Shown here in pieces: positions 45,730-53,973 of a DNA stretch of 64,000 nt; positions within the stretch are counted from its first letter, which is position 1, and every line of letters begins with the position of its first letter. Under the pieces are notes generated by a model. The model saw only the letters and a program-made list of their open reading frames with translations, did no database searches and was not told the DNA's origin. The position numbers and the translations under genes are program-made. Where the stretch lies: the NCBI RefSeq assembly GCF_040812395.1, contig NZ_JBFNXH010000012.1, forward strand, positions 62,001 to 126,000. The letters run 5' to 3'. This stretch comes from Paenibacillus_E sp040812395. GTDB taxonomy: Bacteria > Bacillota > Bacilli > Paenibacillales > NBRC-103111.

Positions 45730-46888
45730 ATGGATATTCCTTACCACGCCAAAAGAGTGTATAAAGTTGCAATTCCTGCGATTGGCGAATCCTATTTACA
45801 GAGTTTGCTTGGCGTTGTTGATTCATTTTTTATCGCAAAATTAGGTCTTTTGGCGATTAATGCGGTAGGTGTAACCAATATCTACAGCATGACCTATGTA
45901 GGTGTTTTTACCGCGCTTTCTACAACAATAGCAGTTTTTTTGTCCCGGGCATTCGGTGCAAAGGATGTTGACCGAAGCAAATCCATAATCGTTCATGGGT
46001 TATTTCTTTCATTTATAGTTGGGCTGCTCTTTTCAATCCTTTCCATTGTTTGGGCTACCCCGTTGCTGCATGTAGTGGGGACTGATGCGGAGCTTACAGA
46101 AACGGCATTGCTTTATTTCACCGTGGTCCTAGGGTTAACGCCATTCGTCGCATTATTTACGGCACAGTCTGCTTCATTCCGTGCGATCGGGGATACACGA
46201 ACACCATTTGTTGTAGGAATTGAGATGAATGCCGTCCATGTTGTATTGGATTATATGTTGATTTTCGGCTTAGGACCTTTTGAAGGTTTAGGTTTGGCCG
46301 GAGCGGCGTTTGCCATGATTCTTGCCCGAATATACGGCTTCCTTAGGCTGTGGCTTAAGGCGCAAAGTATCGATGCAATCGCGGTTAACAACTTTTGCCT
46401 ATACGATCGGCAGCGGATTTTCGGTTGCAGCCAGTTCGTTAATCGGGCGAGCGATTGGTGAAAAAAATCTGTCCGATTTGATAGAGTATCGGAAATGGTG
46501 CTACATTCTATCGGCCGGCACCATGACGTTAGTTACGATATTGTTAGCAATTTTCAGTCCGTGGATTGGTCAGCTCTTTACACAGAATGCGACAGTATTG
46601 CATTTGCTGTTCATTGTCTTGCTGATTGATACCGTCTCGCAGCCCTTTTTAGCATCTGTGTTAGTAGATACGTCCACCGTACAATCCGGAGGCAACAGCA
46701 GCTTTCCGATGATCGTGACGATCATCGGAATATGGGGAGTTCGTACACTCGGCGTCTATGTGTTTGCCTGGAAACTAGGTTACGGTCTGCCTGCCGTATG
46801 GTTGTCGGTTGCAGCGGATAATGCGCTCAGAGCAGGGTTATTTTTGTGGTACAGAAGGAAACGATTTTCGATTAAGGAGCTTGCTTAA
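45730..46888 (+). pseudogene. MATE family efflux pump, broken by frameshift and internal deletion
   Basis: The first half (from ATG 45730 after GAGGTG) is a clear MATE transporter (IGESYLQSLLGVVDSFFIAK, SASFRAIGDTRTPFVVGIEM). After LWLKAQSIDAI the reading shifts frame near 46380 and resumes as TTFAYTIGSGFSVAASSLIG through to the C-terminus. Compared with a normal pump (about 450 residues, 12 helices), roughly two helices between the halves are missing. It is co-directional with the His-rich CsoR repressor. Probably non-functional. Confidence 0.85.
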
Positions 46889-47042
46889 TCCCTATCCAAG
46901 AAAGATGCAGGGGCAAGTATCACGCGCGTTGTTTAAGCACTTTTTTGTCGCGTCAACACAACACAAATATGCTTAATTATTTAGACGTTCTATTAGATAT
47001 ATCGCTGAATAAGATTAAATGTGGCAAGCATTGATTGTACTA

Positions 47043-47071
47043 TTGACTTAATCTCATAAATAAGTTTTAAT
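47043..47071 (+). promoter_or_regulatory. Promoter of the cobalamin riboswitch transcript
   Basis: TTGACT (47043-47048), a 17-bp spacer and TTTAAT (47066-47071), about 30 nt before the riboswitch core. Confidence 0.75.
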
Positions 47072-47099
47072 TCATCTTAGTTAGAACATCATATCATAA

Positions 47100-47290
47100 A
47101 CATTCTAGGTGCCCTTGTGTGAGCATGGGGTAACAGGGAATCGGGTGAAAATCCCGAGCGGACCCGCCACTGTAAAACAGAGTTCTCTTTCATAACGCCA
47201 CTCATTAATACTTTTGGGGAAGGCGAAAGAGAGCGTTAATCTGTAAGCCAGGAGACCTACCTAGTTTTGAACACCAGCATACATAGCCTT
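47100..47290 (+). promoter_or_regulatory. Cobalamin (AdoCbl-type) riboswitch
   Basis: It contains the class consensus in order: AGGTGCCC, GGGTAACAGGGAA, CGGGTGAAAATCCCGAGCGG, ACCCGCCACTGT, a variable arm and the closing GTAAGCCAGGAGACCTACCT. Cobalamin binding normally switches the downstream operon off. A strong terminator follows at 47361, so control is by premature termination. Confidence 0.95.
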
Positions 47291-47360
47291 CGTGGAATAA
47301 GGTTCGGTGTAAGAAGAGACCCCTGTTAAATTCAACAGGCTTAATTTCTCGTAATTTCTT

Positions 47361-47386
47361 ACCCCAACCTATTTGGTTGGGGTTTT
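47361..47386 (+). terminator. Attenuator terminator of the cobalamin riboswitch
   Basis: ACCCCAACC and GGTTGGGGT form a 9-bp stem with a 5-nt loop, followed by a T run, between aptamer and cbtB. Confidence 0.9.
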
Positions 47387-47455
47387 CATTTTTCTATGAA
47401 AAATTTAGCCATACGGGGGATATGTTTTAAAAAATCGCTTAGAGGAGGTGAAACA

Positions 47456-47653
47456 ATGAATATCGCAATTCAAAGACTTGCTTCCATATCCGTTGGACAA
47501 AATGTCGCCAAAATCATGTTTGTATTACAATGGATTTTGCTTCTTTCCTGGATTCCTTTGACTTTGTATGGATTATTCTTTACACCGATTATGTCGTTAC
47601 ATGATGCAGTTCATCCAGCTCGCCATAGCGTCACCATAGTTCCTTGTCACTAA
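47456..47653 (+). CDS. cbtB: CbtB-like cobalt transport subunit
   Basis: Small membrane protein of 65 residues with one or two helices. The C-terminal histidine motif is MSLHDAVHPARHSVTIVPCH, which matches the HDxxHxxRH...PCH ending of the predicted cobalt transporter subunit CbtB. ATG 47456 follows AGAGGAGGTG. Placement directly behind a cobalamin riboswitch supports a cobalt or cobalamin role. The usual partner CbtA is not present; a different membrane protein follows. Confidence 0.85.
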   Translation: MNIAIQRLASISVGQNVAKIMFVLQWILLLSWIPLTLYGLFFTPIMSLHDAVHPARHSVTIVPCH

Positions 47654-47719
47654 CGTAATCACCTCTTCCCCCGTGTGGCTAAGTTTTTCACAGATATTAT
47701 TATTTCAAGGAGGACAATA

Positions 47720-48844
47720 ATGAAGTTCAATCTTTTACGTTTTCTTTTGCTACTCATTTTGCCTGTAATGATTATAGGCACTTTTATATTTGGAGTAGCA
47801 ATTTACGAAAGTTACGGAGAAAAAGGGGACTATTTAATACCACAAAATCCAGTTGCCCACGAACCAGCCAAATTCTCTTACCAATTAACCAATCCTGTAA
47901 CAAAAGAACCGTTAAAGAACGCTAATGTCCAGTTAGAAATCGTTAAAACAAAGGCGACAAATCCTTGGTTCAATGTGGGTTACTTACGTGAGGACACTGA
48001 AGGCACTGGGCTTGTTTATAAAATGGATTCGATTTTGTATGACGGAAAAATTGAAATGGAGTCTATTCTTTGGGACGCTGGTTCATACGAAGCCAAAATT
48101 AAAGCAACTTCAAATGAAATAGAAAAACCAATTGAAATTACCTTACCCATTAAAGTCAATGTGCCTCTTGGTCAAATCATACGAACAATCGTCTTGTTCA
48201 TGGCAATCTTTTTGTTAGCAATGGTCAGTGGAATTTTTGCTAAACGACTGGAAAATCCATTTAAAAAACAATCACAATATAATAATCGTTATTCAACGTC
48301 TGTTGCATCCTTACTCTTAATTGCAAGTTTATTCGTTAGTGGTTCTCTTTCCTCAACTGCATTGGCACACGAAGCAACTTCTGACAATCATATTATGGTA
48401 GTTGAAAAAAATGGAGTTAAAGCCGAATTAATGTTAAATCCAATGGAGCCTGTTCAAAAGGGAGAGCCTGCTCATTTTACTGTTACTTTCCAAGATTCAA
48501 AGACAGGTCAGTACATACAAGGAATGGATACTTCCCTATCGCTTTATCACGATGACGATAACATAAATATGTTTTCAAATCGGACACAGATTCAAGACGG
48601 AAAGTTAGATTTTGACTATGCTTTTCCAGATACAGCTAATTACCACCTTATCTTTCATTCTTCACCCAATTCACAAAAATCAACGCTGACTGAACCTCTT
48701 GATGGCTTCTTTTCTTTTGAAGTTCCACCTGTGCAGCCTAACGTTTTTGCGCAATTAAGAGCAGGGACATTAATGCTAATTGTTTTGATATTGGGTTTTG
48801 TTTTGGGGTTCTTTGGCACAAAAAGAAAACCATCCTTTGCTTAA
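47720..48844 (+). CDS. Membrane protein with two FixH/YtkA-like extracytoplasmic domains
   Basis: A 374-residue protein. An N-terminal helix is followed by an extracytoplasmic beta domain (AKFSYQLTNPVTKEPLKNAN, DAGSYEAKIKATSNEI), a helix near 160, and a short cytoplasmic loop. A second signal-like helix near 200 (SVASLLLIASLFVSGSLSST) leads to another YtkA-like domain with His residues (HEATSDNHIMVVEKNG, YHLIFHSSPNS), and a last helix closes the protein. Both domains resemble YtkA/FixH-type modules. ATG 47720 follows AAGGAGG. Gene order behind a B12 riboswitch suggests a part in cobalt uptake; the exact role is unknown. Confidence 0.7.
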   Translation: MKFNLLRFLLLLILPVMIIGTFIFGVAIYESYGEKGDYLIPQNPVAHEPAKFSYQLTNPVTKEPLKNANVQLEIVKTKATNPWFNVGYLREDTEGTGLVYKMDSILYDGKIEMESILWDAGSYEAKIKATSNEIEKPIEITLPIKVNVPLGQIIRTIVLFMAIFLLAMVSGIFAKRLENPFKKQSQYNNRYSTSVASLLLIASLFVSGSLSSTALAHEATSDNHIMVVEKNGVKAELMLNPMEPVQKGEPAHFTVTFQDSKTGQYIQGMDTSLSLYHDDDNINMFSNRTQIQDGKLDFDYAFPDTANYHLIFHSSPNSQKSTLTEPLDGFFSFEVPPVQPNVFAQLRAGTLMLIVLILGFVLGFFGTKRKPSFA

Positions 48845-48861
48845 GAAGGGACGGGAAATAA

Positions 48862-49230
48862 TTGCAGAATCTGGATACAAAATTTCAAGTTTTAGGACAG
48901 GTTTTAATTTGTGCTAATGGATGTTGTTGCGGTCAAACGAAATTGGGGGCTTCTGAAGTTCCCGTTGAATGGTTAAAAAGTAATTGGAAAAATGATAAGC
49001 TTTCAAAAAAAATACAACTCTCATTTACGGGGTGTTTAGGACCTTGTGATGTAACGAATGTGGTTAGTATCCTAACTCCAACTAAACAACATTGGTTCGG
49101 TGGCATGACCGAACAAAATGATTATGAGACTTTGTTTGAATGGTGTAAGTCCTCCGCTGAAGCAGGTTACTTCCTCCCACTTCCCGAAGTTTTAGAGTCA
49201 CGATTGTTTGAGCGTTTTATAAACCATTAA
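48862..49230 (+). CDS. [2Fe-2S] ferredoxin-like protein of cobalt/cobalamin clusters
   Basis: Cytoplasmic protein of 122 residues with a thioredoxin-like ferredoxin cysteine pattern: LICANGCCCGQTKLG near the N-terminus and FTGCLGPCDVTNVV in the middle. Similar small ferredoxins are linked with cobalamin and cobaltochelatase genes. The start is TTG 48862, since no ATG is available near the AAGGGACGGG site. Third gene of the riboswitch operon and followed by a terminator. Electron-transfer or metal-delivery role is inferred. Confidence 0.75.
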   Translation: MQNLDTKFQVLGQVLICANGCCCGQTKLGASEVPVEWLKSNWKNDKLSKKIQLSFTGCLGPCDVTNVVSILTPTKQHWFGGMTEQNDYETLFEWCKSSAEAGYFLPLPEVLESRLFERFINH

Positions 49231-49236
49231 ACAAGT

Positions 49237-49277
49237 AAAAGCTTATGTTTCCGATATGGAGACATAAGCTTTTTATT
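49237..49277 (+). terminator. Terminator of the cbtB operon
   Basis: AAAAGCTTATGTTTCC pairs with GGAGACATAAGCTTTT (one mismatch region), followed by TTATT. The 200 bp to the next gene holds nothing else I can support. Confidence 0.88.
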
Positions 49278-49476
49278 AACCCTTTCCTTCCTTATTGTTA
49301 GCCGCCACATCCCGTTTTGTGCAATGCAAATTGGAGGAGCATGATTACATTTTTCCCTACATAAAAATAGAAAAGCCTGATTTCTCAAGCTTTTGCTGAA
49401 AAGTTAATGTAGGCACATTTGTGTCATTGGACAACATACATTCATTCATTCATTACATTCGTAGTAGTAAGTATGC

Positions 49477-49968
49477 TTACATAAAGGTCACATCACAGCT
49501 CGATCCGATTGGTATCATTTCAGAAGCATAATGGATAATCCGTTCTTTGTCCTTATGATCAATGACCGTGATGGCGTGAAAAACAAAATGAATAATTCCG
49601 TTACTTGCATCATACCCTTCGAAAGACAGCCGGCCGAGCGGGAATAACCGGTTGATCGCTGCGGTAATACCGTGTTGATTGAGATTTCTGCTCAACGCCG
49701 TTTTCTTAATCGCTTCCGGAAGCTCCCTGATTTGCGGCACGTTATCCGCTTGTATCATGTTGTAAGCCTTCACTTGAAAGCAAATATAAGGCTGTAAGTA
49801 ATCTGAAGCAAATTGCCTGATGCTGCGCATCTCGGCGTCAGGCAATTGCAGATTTTCGTTCCACGCATAGATCGTAGCTGAATATTTGCCATGCGTATGA
49901 ATGCGAATATATCTGATTTGCGGAAAACGGTCTTTAATTCGCTGCTCCGATAATAAACGGGTTCCCAT
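49477..49968 (-). CDS. Conserved-looking protein of unknown function
   Basis: A 163-residue soluble protein (RFPQIRYIRIHTHGKYSATI, FASDYLQPYICFQVKAYNMI, LPEAIKKTALSRNLNQHGIT). ATG 49968 follows GAGGTGATCATC; a longer frame to 50004 begins without a site. No family, signal or membrane segment recognised. It lies 72 nt after the catalase stop on the same strand, so it may be in that transcript. Confidence 0.65.
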   Translation of the reverse strand: MGTRLLSEQRIKDRFPQIRYIRIHTHGKYSATIYAWNENLQLPDAEMRSIRQFASDYLQPYICFQVKAYNMIQADNVPQIRELPEAIKKTALSRNLNQHGITAAINRLFPLGRLSFEGYDASNGIIHFVFHAITVIDHKDKERIIHYASEMIPIGSSCDVTFM

Positions 49969-50040
49969 GATGATCACCTCGTTGTATGGGATAACCTTTT
50001 TCAAGGTCTTTCGCAGATGAGCAACCGTGTTTATTAGCAG

Positions 50041-51483
50041 TTAAGCTAAACCTAGCCCTTCGGCGATACGTCTGCCGTATTCCGGATCTGCTTGGGAAAA
50101 GTGGGCGATTTGCCGAAGTTTGATCTCATCTTGCTCAACAGGCTGCATCGCGCCAACGATCGTTTGCACAAGGCGGGTGCGCTCTTCTTCACTTAATAAC
50201 CGGTACAGGTCGCCAGCTTGCGTATAATGATCATCGCGATCGTAAGCCACGCTGTCGGCTTCGCCCGTGACTTCGTATGCGGCTATCTTGTTCTCCGGTG
50301 TTTCGGCAGGCCCGCCTGCGCTATTCGGTTCATAATAAACGGAGCCCCCGCCATTGGCATCGAACCGCATTTGACCGTCCCGCTGATAATTGTTCACTTC
50401 ATGATGCGGGCGATTGATCGGCAGCGCTTGATGGTTGGCGCCTACGCGGTATCGATGCGCGTCGCTATAGGCAAATAAGCGGCCTTGGAGCATTTTATCC
50501 GGCGAAACCTCAATTCCGGGAACTAACGTGCCAGGGGAGAACGTCGCCTGCTCGACTTCAGCAAAATAATTCGCCGGGTTCCGGTCGAGAACCATGCGTC
50601 CGACTTCAATCAACGGGTAATCCTTCTGAGACCAGACTTTGGTCACATCAAAAGGGTCGAAGCGGTACGTATTTGCGTCCTCTAACGGCATGATTTGCAC
50701 GCAAAGGCGCCACGCCGGGTAATCTCCCTGCTCAATGGCATTGAAGAGATCCTCCGTATGATAATCCGGATTGTCGCCGGCGATTTGCGCCGCAACTTCA
50801 GCAGCCAGATTTTGAATGCCCTGCTCCGTTTTGAAATGATACTTCACCCAAACTCCCTGGCCTTCCGCATTCACCCATTTAAATGTATGGCTGCCGAAGC
50901 CGTGCATATGTCTCAGCGTCGCCGGAATCCCCCGGTCTGACATCAGAATGGTCACTTGATGCAGAGATTCTGGCGATAACGACCAGAAATCCCATATCGC
51001 ATTCGGATTTTTCAAATGGGTTTGCGGGTGGCGTTTTTGTGTATGAATAAAGTCAGGAAATTTGATCGCATCCCGGATAAAAAACACCGGCGTATTGTTG
51101 CCCACCAAGTCATAGTTCCCTTCATCCGTATAAAATTTCACCGCGAATCCGCGCGGATCGCGAACGGTATCCGCTGAGCCATTTTCGCCGGCTACCGTAG
51201 AAAAGCGCACGAACAGCGGCGTTCGCTTCCCGATTTCGGAGAGAAAGCTCGCTTTCGTGTACGCCGTCAAATCGTTCGTGACTTCGAAATAGCCATGTGC
51301 GCCTGCGCCTTTCGCATGGACCACCCGCTCAGGTACGCGCTCCCGGTTGAAATGCGCCAGCTTCTCCAGGAGGTGGACGTCTTGAATTAACGTGGGTCCC
51401 CGCGAACCGGCTGTTAGGGAGTTCTGGTTATCCCCCACCGGCGCCCCCCAGCTGGTCGTAAGCTTGTTCTTGCCTGTACTCAT
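50041..51483 (-). CDS. katA: Monofunctional heme catalase
   Basis: Degrades hydrogen peroxide. The protein has 480 residues, of the small-subunit clade 3. Catalytic His is in ERVVHAKGAGAHGYFEV, Asn in FVRFSTVAGENGSADTVRDP... and DLVGNNTPVFFIRDAIKFPD, and proximal Tyr in RLFAYSDAHRYRVGANH. It is intact. Upstream I see no PerR box of the TTATAATNATTATAA type; a TGAAAACGCTTCA palindrome about 40 nt before the start is a poor cre-like match. Confidence 0.96.
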   Translation of the reverse strand: MSTGKNKLTTSWGAPVGDNQNSLTAGSRGPTLIQDVHLLEKLAHFNRERVPERVVHAKGAGAHGYFEVTNDLTAYTKASFLSEIGKRTPLFVRFSTVAGENGSADTVRDPRGFAVKFYTDEGNYDLVGNNTPVFFIRDAIKFPDFIHTQKRHPQTHLKNPNAIWDFWSLSPESLHQVTILMSDRGIPATLRHMHGFGSHTFKWVNAEGQGVWVKYHFKTEQGIQNLAAEVAAQIAGDNPDYHTEDLFNAIEQGDYPAWRLCVQIMPLEDANTYRFDPFDVTKVWSQKDYPLIEVGRMVLDRNPANYFAEVEQATFSPGTLVPGIEVSPDKMLQGRLFAYSDAHRYRVGANHQALPINRPHHEVNNYQRDGQMRFDANGGGSVYYEPNSAGGPAETPENKIAAYEVTGEADSVAYDRDDHYTQAGDLYRLLSEEERTRLVQTIVGAMQPVEQDEIKLRQIAHFSQADPEYGRRIAEGLGLA

Positions 51484-51599
51484 AATTGTTTCACCTCATT
51501 GATAGATTTAGCTGTTGAACCTGAAGCGTTTTCATTTTCATATATATGTATGCAAACAAGTTGTTTTTAAGACCGTAAACAACGATCACGCAGATCCAT

Positions 51600-51647
51600 T
51601 TGTAAAAAAGAAATGCCCGGCATGCTGACGGTTCAGCAAGCGGGCAC
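51600..51647 (-). terminator. Terminator of the osmC-like gene
   Basis: TGCCCG...TGCTGA and TCAGCA...CGGGCA form an interrupted stem; on the minus strand it is followed by TTTCTTTTTT. Confidence 0.75.
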
Positions 51648-51674
51648 CTCTCTACACCAGCGCAGCCCTAACTT

Positions 51675-52205
51675 CTAGCTGCTGTGGATAATGACTTCGC
51701 CTTGAATGTGCTGCGGATTAGCAAGCAAATTCAGGATCGGGCAAGCCAGCTCAACAGCCTCATGGAGGGCTGCTATCGTTTCAGCCGATTCCTTGCTGCC
51801 GATATGAAGCTTATAGCTGATATTATGCGGATGGACGGGAATATGCTCAAATCCGGCCTTGCCAGCTAAGGCATGCAATTCTCCACTCACTTCCACATCC
51901 ACGGAGTCGAGCGAGACGCCTCGCAAAGCGGCCTGGATCAGCGTAATGTGCGTCAGGCAGCTGCCGAGCACGCCAAGCTGCAGCTCCGGTGAAGAGGGGC
52001 CCAGATCATACCCTGCAAAATCCGGAGGGCTGTCGCTAATGATTTGATAATCGCGGATGCGAATCTCCCGAACGCCGCTGCGCCCTAACGCGCGTACCTT
52101 CGCCTGAAGTTTCACGCCTGCCTGCTCAGGCTGCTTAAGCGCCTTTTCTTGCCGCAGCTGAGCTGCCTCTTTCTTTTGCACCAAATACTCATTAAGTGTT
52201 GCCAT
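51675..52205 (-). CDS. OsmC/Ohr family protein
   Basis: Thiol-dependent peroxidase-like protein of 176 residues. Both conserved redox cysteines are present: LGVLGSCLTHITLIQAALRG and AVELACPILNLLANP. A basic N-terminal extension of about 40 residues precedes the fold. The start is taken as ATG 52205; GTG 52217 is also possible. It belongs to the same strand as the small anchored protein and the binding lipoprotein upstream. OsmC proteins reduce organic hydroperoxides; substrate here is unknown. Confidence 0.88.
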   Translation of the reverse strand: MATLNEYLVQKKEAAQLRQEKALKQPEQAGVKLQAKVRALGRSGVREIRIRDYQIISDSPPDFAGYDLGPSSPELQLGVLGSCLTHITLIQAALRGVSLDSVDVEVSGELHALAGKAGFEHIPVHPHNISYKLHIGSKESAETIAALHEAVELACPILNLLANPQHIQGEVIIHSS

Positions 52206-52243
52206 GTAGGAAGTCACACTCCAAGTTAGATTTAAATGACTGC

Positions 52244-52435
52244 TTATTTCTTTTGTTCAGGAACAACAATAGGGCCCCCATCGTCGGGGATGTGGCACGA
52301 GGGAAGTTCGCCTGCAGTTCCCTGAGAGGAAGCAATTGCCGGTTCCTTCGCGAACACGGAATGCGGAATGTACCGATATATAACGCCGATCGTTAGTAAA
52401 GCCGCAACCGCGATTATGATTTTGTAGCGCTTCAT
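52244..52435 (-). CDS. Small membrane-anchored or secreted protein
   Basis: A 63-residue protein. The N-terminal helix MKRYKIIIAVAALLTIGVIY is followed by a short polar tail with PSCHIPDDGGPIVVPEQKK, a single Cys next to His. GGAGGAG lies 7 nt upstream of ATG 52435. It sits between osmC and a cysteine-bearing ABC binding lipoprotein. No family known; a metal or redox role is conceivable but unproven. Confidence 0.65.
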   Translation of the reverse strand: MKRYKIIIAVAALLTIGVIYRYIPHSVFAKEPAIASSQGTAGELPSCHIPDDGGPIVVPEQKK

Positions 52436-52512
52436 CCTTGCTCCTCCTTTTCCATCCGGAAAACCCGCTTCATAGGCCTTAGCGACTAGAAACTCGCGAT
52501 CCCAACCGCTGA

Positions 52513-53610
52513 TCATCTTCCGTTAAAATCAGGAATCGCTTTAAAGACTAAACGGTCAGCAAGCGCTTTTTCATCCGTCGAAGCATCTAATACCCCTTGC
52601 TCCTTCTGAGCTCCGATAAAGAATTTCGCATTTTCAACGGCCGTGTTGACACTTGGTCTCCAGTAGTAATCTTTCAACAGTTTCTCATTGGTCGCCAAAT
52701 CGGCGCCAACCAGCTTATTGTCTACTTCCAGCTGAGCGGCTTCGGTTTGATGTGTGCCTACCCACTCCGCCGCTTTAAGAATAGCCCGCGTATAGGCAGC
52801 TGCCTTTTCCGGATCTTTCTTGGCAAGCTCTCCGCTCACAAAAGAGTAGCAGCAATAGCCGGATTTGTACGGTTCGTCATGCGCATTGCTAAGAATACGG
52901 ACATACTTATTCTCGTCGATCGACTTTTGAGCTGCCGGATCCCAGACGATGAAAGCGTCGATTTCTTTCTTCTCTGCAGCGGTAACGAGTTGGTCGGACG
53001 GGTACACTCTCCACTGAACATCCTTCTTCGGATCAATGCCCAGCTTTTTCAGCTCGATGGAAAGTGTGATCATCGGGCCTCCGCCGATCGCATCAACGCC
53101 GATCGTTTTGCCTTTCAGATCTTTAACCGCCGTAATGCCTGAGCCCGCTGGCGCTACAGCTTGAATACAGCCGGCATGCAAACCGCCGGTCAGCTTGACA
53201 TCCAGCCCTTGCTCAGCAGGCTTGAACCAGGAGAAGTTCCCTTGTGTGGCATCGACTTTCCCTGTGGCAATGCCGTTCTTCAGCGTGTTGAAGTCCATTT
53301 TTTCCATCACAGGCTCCAAGCCTTCCGCTTCGAAAAAACCTTTCTTCCACGCCGCAAACGTCGGCGCTTCGCACGTGCTGCTTGAATAGGCAACAGTAAT
53401 TTTTTTGCCTGTCTTAAAGCTCGCGGTTTGTAAGCCGGCAGGCGCCGTTGTAGCCGCTGCGCCAGCTGCCGTTTCAGGCGCTTTGTTCGCCTGCGGCGTG
53501 GCCGTTGTCGGAGCGGCCGAATTCGTCGCACAAGCGGTCAGAAGATTCAATAGGATAAAAGCGGAGGATGCGCCAAAAATGGTTTTCTTAGCCATCATTA
53601 AATTTTTCAT
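52513..53610 (-). CDS. ABC substrate-binding lipoprotein (SsuA/NMT1 fold) with four extra cysteines
   Basis: Extracellular lipoprotein of 365 residues. The lipobox Cys27 in NLLTACATN is followed by an Ala/Thr linker, then an NMT1/SsuA-like fold (VAYSSSTCEAPTFAAWKKGF, DLKGKTIGVDAIGGGPMI, DAFIVWDPAAQKS). Beyond the lipid Cys, four cysteines lie in loops that normally line the ligand pocket: Cys80, Cys148, Cys253 and Cys254 (GGLHAGCIQ, SGYCCYSF). Normal members lack these. The permease and ATPase are on the opposite strand across a shared promoter region. A thiol-reactive or metal ligand is inferred. Confidence 0.85.
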   Translation of the reverse strand: MKNLMMAKKTIFGASSAFILLNLLTACATNSAAPTTATPQANKAPETAAGAAATTAPAGLQTASFKTGKKITVAYSSSTCEAPTFAAWKKGFFEAEGLEPVMEKMDFNTLKNGIATGKVDATQGNFSWFKPAEQGLDVKLTGGLHAGCIQAVAPAGSGITAVKDLKGKTIGVDAIGGGPMITLSIELKKLGIDPKKDVQWRVYPSDQLVTAAEKKEIDAFIVWDPAAQKSIDENKYVRILSNAHDEPYKSGYCCYSFVSGELAKKDPEKAAAYTRAILKAAEWVGTHQTEAAQLEVDNKLVGADLATNEKLLKDYYWRPSVNTAVENAKFFIGAQKEQGVLDASTDEKALADRLVFKAIPDFNGR

Positions 53611-53714
53611 CTGATCTCGTTCCAACCTTTCCATGTTTAGATACACGCTAACTTATGTAAACTACCCTTCTTTGCGTATAAGCCTCATCTCCCGAAATTG
53701 ATATGCAAACAAAA

Positions 53715-53760
53715 AAAACTAAATCCATTTCCCCCGCTTGAGAGGAAAGAATTTAGTTTC
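53715..53760 (-). terminator. Leader terminator (attenuator) upstream of the binding lipoprotein
   Basis: On the minus strand AACTAAAT...TTTCC and GGAAA...ATTTAGTT pair and are followed by eight T residues. It lies between the promoter (53825-53853) and the coding region (from 53610), so it must be bypassed for expression. Its 5' arm overlaps the antiterminator-like hairpin at 53753-53779. Confidence 0.88.
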
Positions 53761-53779
53761 CAGCGAACCGGTCAACTAA
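53753..53779 (-). promoter_or_regulatory. Antiterminator-like hairpin 1 (leader of binding lipoprotein)
   Basis: RNA reads TTAGTT GA CCGG TTCG CTGG A AACTAA (5' to 3', minus strand): a 6-bp outer stem, 2-nt/1-nt internal loop, 4-bp inner stem and UUCG loop. The 3' arm AACTAA is also the 5' arm of the terminator, so the two structures exclude each other. The same architecture occurs in the divergent leader at 53945-53973. Confidence 0.75.
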
Positions 53780-53805
53780 TACCTAGTAATCCAATTGACT
53801 TAATA

Positions 53806-53822
53806 ATACCAATATCTGGTAT
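53806..53822. promoter_or_regulatory. Operator-like palindrome at the transcription start
   Basis: ATACCA and TGGTAT arms enclose 5 bp, just downstream of the minus-strand -10 box, covering the expected start of transcription. Position suggests a repressor site, in addition to the attenuator. Regulator unknown. Confidence 0.6.
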
Positions 53823-53824
53823 CT

Positions 53825-53853
53825 ATTCTATGTATTCATTCGCTTGATGTCAA
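53825..53853 (-). promoter_or_regulatory. Promoter of the binding lipoprotein transcript
   Basis: On the minus strand -35 TTGACA (53848-53853) and -10 TAGAAT (53825-53830) are separated by 17 bp. Confidence 0.82.
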
Positions 53854-53878
53854 TACTAAAAATTTTAAAAAGATTGGA

Positions 53879-53907
53879 TTGACAGCGCGTGGGCAGGGTG
53901 ATAAATT
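53879..53907 (+). promoter_or_regulatory. Promoter of the permease-ATPase-YtkA-TlpA transcript
   Basis: TTGACA (53879-53884), a 17-bp spacer and TAAATT (53902-53907). Its -35 is only 25 bp from the -35 of the opposite promoter. Confidence 0.8.
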
Positions 53908-53944
53908 CATATTAAACGAATGGGAATTATTGTATTTAAATGTA

Positions 53945-53973
53945 TTGTGTTCACTAGTTCACTGGAAACACAA
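53945..53973 (+). promoter_or_regulatory. Antiterminator-like hairpin 2 (leader of permease operon)
   Basis: RNA reads TTGTGTT CA CTAG TTCA CTGG A AACACAA: a 7-bp outer stem, 2-nt/1-nt internal loop, 4-bp inner stem and UUCA loop. It has the same shape as hairpin 1. The 3' arm AACACAA is the start of the following terminator, so formation of one prevents the other. Confidence 0.75.

Noticed and set aside
46322..46888. Independent half-size MATE gene
   Set aside because: Its first codons are the out-of-frame end of the upstream half; MATE homology begins inside it, with no own ribosome site.
51484..51600. PerR operator before catalase
   Set aside because: No sequence near TTATAATNATTATAA; the TGAAAACGCTTCA palindrome is not a PerR site and is a poor cre match.
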